From an uncultured Actinomyces sp. (GTDB taxonomy: Bacteria > Actinomycetota > Actinomycetes > Actinomycetales > Actinomycetaceae): a stretch of DNA of 10,096 bases. This document shows, piece after piece, positions 5,738-10,096 of this stretch (positions are counted from its first letter, which is position 1; every line of letters starts with the position of its first letter). The position numbers were made by a program, and so were the translations under genes. The DNA lies in contig CALBAF010000357.1 in assembly GCA_937926415.1 (NCBI GenBank), positions 1 to 10,096 on the forward strand, given 5' to 3'. The notes beneath the pieces were generated by a model that worked only from the letters and a program-made list of their open reading frames with translations, was not told where the DNA came from and searched no databases.

Positions 5738-6232
5738 ATGACAATGCCTCATTCTCCCGTTTCCGGGATGCCCAGCACCCCCGGAAACGCACCGGTCTAC
5801 CCCGGAAACGCACCGGCCTACCCCGGTACCGTGCCGGGTGCCGACTACGCCGACATGCAGCCGGCGCCGCCGGTTGCGGCTCCGCCCAGGCATGGCCTCG
5901 CCGTGGCCTCCACATGCCTCGGAGTCATTGGGATCATCCTCTGCGCTATCGGATTGTTTGCAGGAGTGGTTTCCGTACTTGCCTCGGCAGACGACTCCGT
6001 TGAGTGGGCTCTTGCTCCGATCGGCTTCTTTCTCATCGTTGCGATGTTCTACATCCTGGGTGGGATTATGAATATCATCGGCCTTGTCCTTGGCAAGGCC
6101 GGGCGCAAGCGGGCGCAGGATCCGCGTCATGCGAAGGCGTGCACGGTGGGGATTTGGCTGAATGCAGTCCCGATGATTGTGTTTCTGGTTGCCGAGATCT
6201 TGGCCGTCCTCTGGTTGATAGGGGCTAATTGA
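5738..6232 (+). CDS. Repeat-tailed three-pass membrane protein, array gene 9
   Basis: It encodes 164 residues from ATG 5738 (165 from ATG 5735). The N-terminal tail is Pro/Gly/Ala-rich and contains a seven-residue tandem repeat (PGNAPVY, PGNAPAY, then PGTVP). Hydrophobic segments lie at about 55-81, 91-120 and 136-161. It carries the shared signature: MNIIGLVLG, a basic linker (GRKRAQDPRHAK), then VGIWLNAVPMIV. This matches gene 10 (VNIIGLVLG ... RGLLMNAAP) and gene 5, so they are paralogs. The layout resembles DUF4190-like proteins. The frame ends just before gene 10, 47 bases upstream of its start, so cotranscription is likely. The function is unknown. Confidence 0.83.
   Translation: MTMPHSPVSGMPSTPGNAPVYPGNAPAYPGTVPGADYADMQPAPPVAAPPRHGLAVASTCLGVIGIILCAIGLFAGVVSVLASADDSVEWALAPIGFFLIVAMFYILGGIMNIIGLVLGKAGRKRAQDPRHAKACTVGIWLNAVPMIVFLVAEILAVLWLIGAN
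5780..5830 (+). repeat. 21-bp tandem repeat in the gene 9 tail
   Basis: Two units (5780-5800 and 5801-5821) differ by one base, and a third partial unit follows. Each encodes PGNAP(V/A)Y. In-frame copy-number change would alter the tail length without breaking the gene. Confidence 0.85.
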
Positions 6233-6267
6233 TCCCGGATGCTTCTGACCCATTGCCCTCGACAAAT

Positions 6268-6273
6268 AAAGGA
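6268..6273 (+). promoter_or_regulatory. Ribosome binding site deciding the gene 10 start
   Basis: AAAGGA lies 6 bases before GTG 6280. This excludes the longer in-frame reading that would overlap the end of gene 9. Confidence 0.7.
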
Positions 6274-6279
6274 CTACCT

Positions 6280-6723
6280 GTGACGACTCCATATTCGAAT
6301 GGTCCCGGCCTGAACGGGTATCCGGCGCGGGCTCCCCAGCAGCCCGCCGTGCCTGGGCGCAGCCGGGGCAAGGCCCTAGGGGCAGCGTGTCGAGGTTTCG
6401 GGATCACCGGACTCGTTGTCTTTGCGCTGGTCATCTTCGGGACGCTGGTGTACGTGCTGATTCCGAGGGGTGAGCATGCACTGGATCTGGCTCCGGTCGC
6501 CTTCATCTTCATCGCGGGGTTCTTCTCTATCCCCGTCGTCGCGGTGAACATCATCGGTCTTGTTCTCGGCTTCGTCGCGCTCAAGCAGACGAAGAACCGC
6601 TACGAGCGCGGCTACATCACCCGAGGTCTGCTCATGAACGCTGCACCGCTCACGGTTGTCGGCCTCGTGATTCTTCTGATCCTCTTGATCTACGGGTTCT
6701 TCTACTTCATCTCGCTGTTCTAG
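6280..6723 (+). CDS. Three-pass membrane protein with short tail, array gene 10
   Basis: It encodes 147 residues from GTG 6280 (MTTPYSNGPG), supported by AAAGGA with a 6-base spacer. A Pro/Gly/Asn/Gln tail with a basic end (GRSRGK) is followed by hydrophobic segments at about 38-61, 70-101 and 115-144. It has the signature VNIIGLVLGFVALKQ, a linker with basic residues (TKNRYERGY), then TRGLLMNAAPLTVV, which closely matches gene 9. The G-x-x-x-G-x-x-AL helix followed by R-G-L also recalls DUF4190-type proteins. It lies between genes 9 and 11 with short spacers. The function is unknown. Confidence 0.83.
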   Translation: MTTPYSNGPGLNGYPARAPQQPAVPGRSRGKALGAACRGFGITGLVVFALVIFGTLVYVLIPRGEHALDLAPVAFIFIAGFFSIPVVAVNIIGLVLGFVALKQTKNRYERGYITRGLLMNAAPLTVVGLVILLILLIYGFFYFISLF

Positions 6724-6769
6724 GACCTTCCGGATCCGACGACCTCCGCTCCTCCACCAATAACCTCCC

Positions 6770-6774
6770 AAGGA
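6770..6774 (+). promoter_or_regulatory. Ribosome binding site deciding the gene 11 start
   Basis: AAGGA abuts ATG 6775 directly but lies 6 bases before GTG 6781, so GTG 6781 is the start. Confidence 0.7.
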
Positions 6775-6780
6775 ATGCCT

Positions 6781-7260
6781 GTGACCACACCGAATCCCCA
6801 GGTCCCCGACCCGAACGCTGTGCCGGGATACAACCCCCAGCAGGTGCCCGGCCCCCAGCAGGTTCCTGCTCCCCCTCAGGTGGAGTATGCACCGGTGGAA
6901 GCCATGCAACCCGACATGCAGCAGAGCTGGGGGCAGATACCTCCGGATGCCGGGATGCAAGCAGGCTTCCCGCAGCCAGGGCCTGGGGTCTACGGGCCTG
7001 CGGCGCCTGCACGTCGTCGCACGTCATACAAGCTGGCGGTCATTTTGCTCGTAGTTGGCCTGTTATTAGCGGTTTCGCCCTTCCTTGCCTGGGGTGTCAT
7101 TGACCTTATTCCCGGCAATCATGGCGATGGCGGAGACGGCATGTACTGGCTCGCAGTCATTATGTTGTTCTACCTCACGCCGATCGGCCTCATCCTGGTC
7201 CTGATCTCTGGCATCATGGCGATCGTGGTTGCTGTGGTGAACTCTTCGTCGAAGAGCTGA
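6781..7260 (+). CDS. Proline/glutamine-tailed two-pass membrane protein, array gene 11
   Basis: It encodes 159 residues from GTG 6781 (MTTPNPQVPD), a start shared in form with genes 8 and 10. Residues 1-76 form the longest tail in the array: Pro/Gln/Met-rich and low in hydrophobic structure (PQQVPGPQQ-like runs), ending in the basic PARRR. Hydrophobic segments lie at about 83-107 and 121-153. The pairing of a short Gly/Asp-rich outer loop (PGNHGDGGDG) with WLAVIMLFYLTPIGLIL closely parallels gene 8. It is the last gene of the array, and its stop is 12 bases before a strong bidirectional terminator. The function is unknown; a membrane location with an exposed disordered tail is inferred. Confidence 0.85.
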   Translation: MTTPNPQVPDPNAVPGYNPQQVPGPQQVPAPPQVEYAPVEAMQPDMQQSWGQIPPDAGMQAGFPQPGPGVYGPAAPARRRTSYKLAVILLVVGLLLAVSPFLAWGVIDLIPGNHGDGGDGMYWLAVIMLFYLTPIGLILVLISGIMAIVVAVVNSSSKS

Positions 7261-7272
7261 TCCCGAGAGACG

Positions 7273-7318
7273 AAAGACCCCGCGTCGAACCACCAAACGG
7301 TGGCGACGCGGGGTCTTT
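7273..7318. terminator. Bidirectional rho-independent terminator
   Basis: Arms 7273-7287 (AAAGACCCCGCGTCG) and 7304-7318 (CGACGCGGGGTCTTT) are perfectly complementary over 15 bases. They continue, past a two-base bulge, with CCACC/GGTGG around an AAAC loop. T-rich ends on both strands fit termination of the rightward array and of the leftward protease operon. Confidence 0.93.
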
Positions 7319-7324
7319 TCTGTC

Positions 7325-8521
7325 CTATTTGGCGTGGTAGCGGGGGCTGGTGCCCAGGTGGATTGGCACGCCGGTGTCGGTGTTGCTGATGACGCTTTCG
7401 TCGGCCCCGCGGTAGGTGTACGAATCGTCGAAGGCGATGTCGTGGGGGTTCACGAGGCCGTCCATGTACTGCTGGATTTCGTCCGTGGAGGGACCCTTGT
7501 GCATGGTGGGGTCCATCAACGGGTTCTCGTCGGGGTACTGGGACGGATCGGTGTTCATCATGGCGCCGAGGTCAGCAACCCCGTATCCCGTGTACTTGTT
7601 CCAGCGGCCCTCGTTGTTCAACGCCGTCTTGGTCATCAGTTGGAGGAGTTGGTTGCTAGTGGCGTTGGGCCACTTTTGCTTGGCCAGGGCCAGAAAACCT
7701 GCGATGAGGGGCGTGGAGTAAGACGTGCCGTCTGTGCTTGCTTTGTTCCCTGTTTCGTAGTTACGGACGATGATAGGGCCACCTACTGCAGCGGTGGTGG
7801 TTCCCTGCCCCCACGAGGAGTAGGAGGCTACCTTGCCGGTGGTGTCGATGGCACCGACGCCGACGACGCCGGACCACTTTGCGAGGCCGGTGTCCGTTTC
7901 GTTACTCGCCGTGTTACCCATGGCGGTGACGACGATGACGCCGCGGGCATTGGCGCGGGCGATCGCCCACTTGGTTGCTTCATCAAAATCTTCGTCGGAC
8001 GAGGAGATGCTGATGATCTGAGCCCCGTCGCTGATGGCGCGATTGATGAGAGAGTTGTTTTCTTCGATGCCATTACCGTTGTGGACCGGGCACCCGGCAG
8101 CGGCATCTTCGCCCTCATCCTCAAACCTGGTTCGGTAGGTCAGGAGTGTTGCGTCGGGGGCGACGCCGTAGGTCTTGGAGACCAGGAGCGAGGCGATGGC
8201 TGTCCCGTGGCTCTTGGAATACACGCTGGAGTGGACGGTGCAGGGACTCTTGTCGATGATGGTAGCGCCTGCGAGCTCGGGGGCGGCGGTGTCGACCTCG
8301 CCGTCGATGAGTGCGATGGTGACGCCCTTGCCGGTGTAGCCCTTGGCTCGCGCTTGGTCGAGATGATAGTAGGCGAAGTAGGACTGGTCTGCTGCCGTGA
8401 TTGGGTCGGCGGCGTGCGCGGGGGCGGCGGGCAGGGCGATGGCCCCGGCCGCCAGGGCCAGGGACATCGCACACGCACCCGCAAGGCGCAGCCGCCGGTG
8501 TCGCTTTGGGCTAGTCGTCAT
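7325..8521 (-). CDS. Secreted mycosin-like subtilisin-family serine protease (copy 2)
   Basis: The 398-residue protein has a Sec-type signal peptide: basic start (PKRHRRLRL), hydrophobic core, and AHA-A cleavage near residue 37. The S8 peptidase domain follows, with Asp73 (in ALIDGEVD), His105 (SHGTAIAS), oxyanion Asn203 (AMGN) and Ser267 (DGTSYSTP). Cys94 and Cys144 are conserved with copy 1 and may form a disulfide. After the catalytic Ser about 130 residues continue (QKWPNATSNQLLQL..., then a Pro/Asp-rich tail to HLGTSPRYHAK) with no membrane anchor, unlike ESX mycosins. Its ATG overlaps the TGA of the upstream protease (ATGA) and has no ribosome binding site of its own, so translational coupling is likely. 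The substrate is unknown; it acts outside the membrane, probably on a secreted or surface protein. Confidence 0.92.
   Translation of the reverse strand: MTTSPKRHRRLRLAGACAMSLALAAGAIALPAAPAHAADPITAADQSYFAYYHLDQARAKGYTGKGVTIALIDGEVDTAAPELAGATIIDKSPCTVHSSVYSKSHGTAIASLLVSKTYGVAPDATLLTYRTRFEDEGEDAAAGCPVHNGNGIEENNSLINRAISDGAQIISISSSDEDFDEATKWAIARANARGVIVVTAMGNTASNETDTGLAKWSGVVGVGAIDTTGKVASYSSWGQGTTTAAVGGPIIVRNYETGNKASTDGTSYSTPLIAGFLALAKQKWPNATSNQLLQLMTKTALNNEGRWNKYTGYGVADLGAMMNTDPSQYPDENPLMDPTMHKGPSTDEIQQYMDGLVNPHDIAFDDSYTYRGADESVISNTDTGVPIHLGTSPRYHAK
7328..7442 (-). repeat. 115-bp near-identical 3' tract, copy in protease 2
   Basis: This stretch matches 8521-8635 with a single mismatch (7375 versus 8568). 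The match starts exactly at the last sense codon before each stop and ends abruptly, with several differences immediately beyond. It encodes the final 38 or so residues (about IAFDDSYTYRGADES to RYHAK). Confidence 0.9.
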
Positions 8522-9738
8522 TTGGCGTGGTAGCGGGGGCTGGTGCCCAGGTGGATTGGCACGCCGGCGTCGGTGTTGCTGATGACGCTTTCGTCGGCCC
8601 CGCGGTAGGTGTACGAATCGTCGAAGGCGATGTCGCGAGGGTTCACGAGTCCGTCGATGTATTGGCGTACTTCCTCGGTGGTGGGGCCTTTGCGTCGAGC
8701 CGGGTCCATCAGCGGATTTTCATCCGGGTACTGGGATGGATCCGTGTTGACCATCGCACCGGGATCAGCAGCTCCGTATCCGACGTAGGTGTTCCACCCA
8801 CCCTGATCGGTCCGAGCGGTCTTGGTCAGTAGTTGAAGAAGCTGATTGCTGGTGGCGTTGGGCCACTTCTGCTTGGCCAGGGCCAAGAACCCAGCAACCA
8901 GCGGTGCGGCGTTCGATGTGCCTTCCGCGCTGATGTTGGCGTTGGTCTCGTAATCGTGGGCAACTACAGGGCCGCCCACTGCCGCAACCGTTACACCGGA
9001 ACCCCATGAAGAGTACTCCGCCCGCTTACCGGTGGTGTCGATGGCGCTGACACCCACGACGCCGGACCACTTGGAGTAGCTGTCGAGCGTTTCGTCTTTT
9101 CCTTCGTTACCCACGGAAGTGACGATAATGACGCCTTGTGCATTGGCTCGTGCGATCGCCCACTTCGTCGCGTCTGTCGAGTCCCGGTCGGTTGACGAAA
9201 TACTGATGATCTGAGCGCCGTCACTGATAGCGCGGTTGATCAGGGAAGCGGGGTCTTCAAGGGCGATGCCGTTGCGGCTGGTACAGTCACTGCCAGATTT
9301 ATCATCCTGGAGCGAAAAGCTTGTTCGGTACGACAGCAGGGTAGCGTCGGGGGCAGTGCCGTAGACCTTGGAGACCAGAAGCGACGCCAACGCCGTACCA
9401 TGGCTCTTGGAAAAGAGGCCCGAGGTGACGGTGCAGGGGCTCTTGTCGATGATGGTGGCGCCGGCCAGTTCGGGGGCGCTGGTGTCCACCTCACCATCAA
9501 GGAGTGCGATGGTGACGCCCTTGCCGGTGTAGCCCTTGGCCCTGGCCTGGTCCAGCTTGTAGTAAGCGAAGTAGGACTGGTTGGCTGCCGTGATTGGGTC
9601 GGCCGCGTGCGCGGGGACGGCGGGCAGAGCGATGGCCCCGGCCGACAGAGCCAGGGTCACCGCACACGCGCTTGCAAGGCGTAGCCGCGGATGGCGACTG
9701 GAAGCGGAGTTCGTGCTTACCATTGGCGGGGATCCCAT
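8518..9738 (-). CDS. Secreted mycosin-like subtilisin-family serine protease (copy 1)
   Basis: The protein is 406 residues from ATG 9738, chosen because AAAGGA (9745-9750) lies 6 bases upstream; an internal ATG at 9723 (MVSTNS, 401 residues) is the alternative and overlaps the upstream stop as ATGGTAA. A Sec-type signal peptide ends near AHA-AD (residue 45). Catalytic residues are Asp81 (ALLDGEVD), His113 (SHGTALAS), oxyanion Asn211 (SVGN) and Ser275 (EGTSNAAP); Cys102 and Cys152 may pair. From the signal peptide on, it aligns with copy 2 without gaps. It lacks a C-terminal membrane helix, so it is likely released or wall-associated. The next protease starts at its stop codon. The context beside a Gly-rich protein with a W-terminated acidic tail suggests a type VII-like export locus, by analogy to mycosins. 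Confidence 0.92.
   Translation of the reverse strand: MGSPPMVSTNSASSRHPRLRLASACAVTLALSAGAIALPAVPAHAADPITAANQSYFAYYKLDQARAKGYTGKGVTIALLDGEVDTSAPELAGATIIDKSPCTVTSGLFSKSHGTALASLLVSKVYGTAPDATLLSYRTSFSLQDDKSGSDCTSRNGIALEDPASLINRAISDGAQIISISSTDRDSTDATKWAIARANAQGVIIVTSVGNEGKDETLDSYSKWSGVVGVSAIDTTGKRAEYSSWGSGVTVAAVGGPVVAHDYETNANISAEGTSNAAPLVAGFLALAKQKWPNATSNQLLQLLTKTARTDQGGWNTYVGYGAADPGAMVNTDPSQYPDENPLMDPARRKGPTTEEVRQYIDGLVNPRDIAFDDSYTYRGADESVISNTDAGVPIHLGTSPRYHAK
8521..8635 (-). repeat. 115-bp near-identical 3' tract, copy in protease 1
   Basis: This is the partner of 7328-7442 with one mismatch. It encodes the shared C-terminus including SYTYRGADESVISNTD and HLGTSPRYHAK. Identity includes synonymous sites, which points to a recent DNA-level event. 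Confidence 0.9.
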
Positions 9739-10096
9739 CCGTCGTCCTTTGCGGAGGCGGGCTTCAGATCCTTGTCGGACCCGTAGGTCTGCGACATCGG
9801 ATTGACGTAGCCGGGGGGCAGCGCATCGTCCTCGTCGTCCTCGAACTTGAAGGCCGTGTACTTGCGCCGACGCCCCTTCTTGTCGTCCTTGCCGGCACCG
9901 GCACCCGCTCCGGCTCCCGCGCCCATGAAGCCGCCCATGCCGGGCCTGCCAGAAGCACCGGAACCGGAACCTGAAGCGCTACCGCTACCTGCCTGCCCCG
10001 AGGTGCCGCCGAGTCCGCTGGCTCCGCTCGTCCCTGTCAGTCCGGTTGTCCCGCCCGAGGCGCTCGTGCCAGCGGGCGGGGTGTAGGAGCCAAAGC
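9717..10096 (-). CDS. C-terminal part of Gly/Ser/Ala-rich protein with acidic W-tail (partial)
   Basis: The frame is open to the right edge, so only the last 126 or so residues are visible. From the edge come a Gly/Ser/Thr/Ala-rich low-complexity stretch (GTSGASGLGGTSGQAGSGS), then GMGGFMG and a (GA)n run, a basic patch (KDDKKGRRRK), an acidic patch (DDEDD), LPPGYVNPMSQTYGSDKDL and the terminal DDGWDPRQW. Similar tails occur, as I recall them, on large PPE-like or WXG100-associated secreted proteins in actinobacterial type VII loci, but the diagnostic N-terminal domain lies outside the window. Its TAA (9717-9719) lies just inside the start of protease 1, giving an overlap of about 20 bases. 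The protein could be a substrate of the neighbouring proteases; this is inferred. Confidence 0.75.
   Translation of the reverse strand, partial: FGSYTPPAGTSASGGTTGLTGTSGASGLGGTSGQAGSGSASGSGSGASGRPGMGGFMGAGAGAGAGAGKDDKKGRRRKYTAFKFEDDEDDALPPGYVNPMSQTYGSDKDLKPASAKDDGWDPRQW

Noticed and set aside
5780..5830. Possible CRISPR-like repeat
   Set aside because: The repeats are directly adjacent without spacers and are in-frame coding units of the gene 9 tail.
5495..6292. A 265-codon leftward frame opposite genes 8 and 9
   Set aside because: The His/Arg/Asp-rich product has no domain or membrane pattern, and the opposite strand carries well-supported paralogous membrane genes.
7334..8533. A 399-codon open frame on the + strand opposite protease 2
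   Set aside because: It is a shadow of the GC3-biased protease gene: low-complexity Val/Gly/Asp composition, no ribosome binding site, and it spans the well-supported leftward gene. A similar shadow occurs opposite protease 1.
1..10096. tRNA, rRNA, insertion sequence or integrase signals
   Set aside because: No cloverleaf-like sequence, transposase frame, terminal inverted repeats or att-like duplications were seen by eye; a computed search was not possible.

Overview
The window looks like a piece of a high-GC Gram-positive chromosome, most likely an oral-type Actinomycetaceae (Actinomyces/Schaalia-like). This rests on G/C-biased third codon positions, frequent GTG starts preceded by AAAGGA-like ribosome binding sites, a leaderless-looking gene, and secreted mycosin-like subtilases beside a protein with a Gly/Ser-rich, acidic, W-terminated tail. 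The genus is an inference from style, not from a search.

Layout. Positions 1-7260 hold a rightward array of eleven small multi-pass membrane protein genes, interrupted by one unrelated gene, a Cof-type HAD hydrolase (2499-3362). The first three membrane genes (381-821, 953-1402, 1478-1957) are clear paralogs, and 2040-2405 is a shorter relative. After the HAD gene come 3393-3836, 3865-4677, 4764-5174, 5324-5686, 5738-6232, 6280-6723 and 6781-7260. Most have a hydrophilic, usually Pro/Gln/Asn-rich N-terminal tail, a basic patch and two or three membrane segments. The first two units look partly decayed: gene 1 is split from its N-terminal tail by a frameshift at an A6 run, and short orphan membrane-segment frames lie upstream of genes 1 and 2.

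A strong bidirectional hairpin terminator (7273-7318) separates the array from a leftward operon (7325-10096). That operon reads: a partial Gly/Ala/Ser-rich protein with a conserved-looking C-terminal tail (enters from the right edge), then two tandem secreted subtilisin-like proteases of the mycosin type. The start and stop codons overlap at both junctions, which suggests translational coupling. Both proteases keep Asp/His/Ser but lack the C-terminal membrane anchor of classical type VII secretion mycosins. Their last 115 bp are nearly identical, consistent with recent gene conversion.

How it might work together (inference): the leftward operon looks like the accessory or protease end of a type VII (ESX-like) secretion or surface-export locus. 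The convergent array of diverging small membrane proteins could be an expanded immunity, envelope-stress or export-partner family. Nothing in the window proves a functional link between the two halves.
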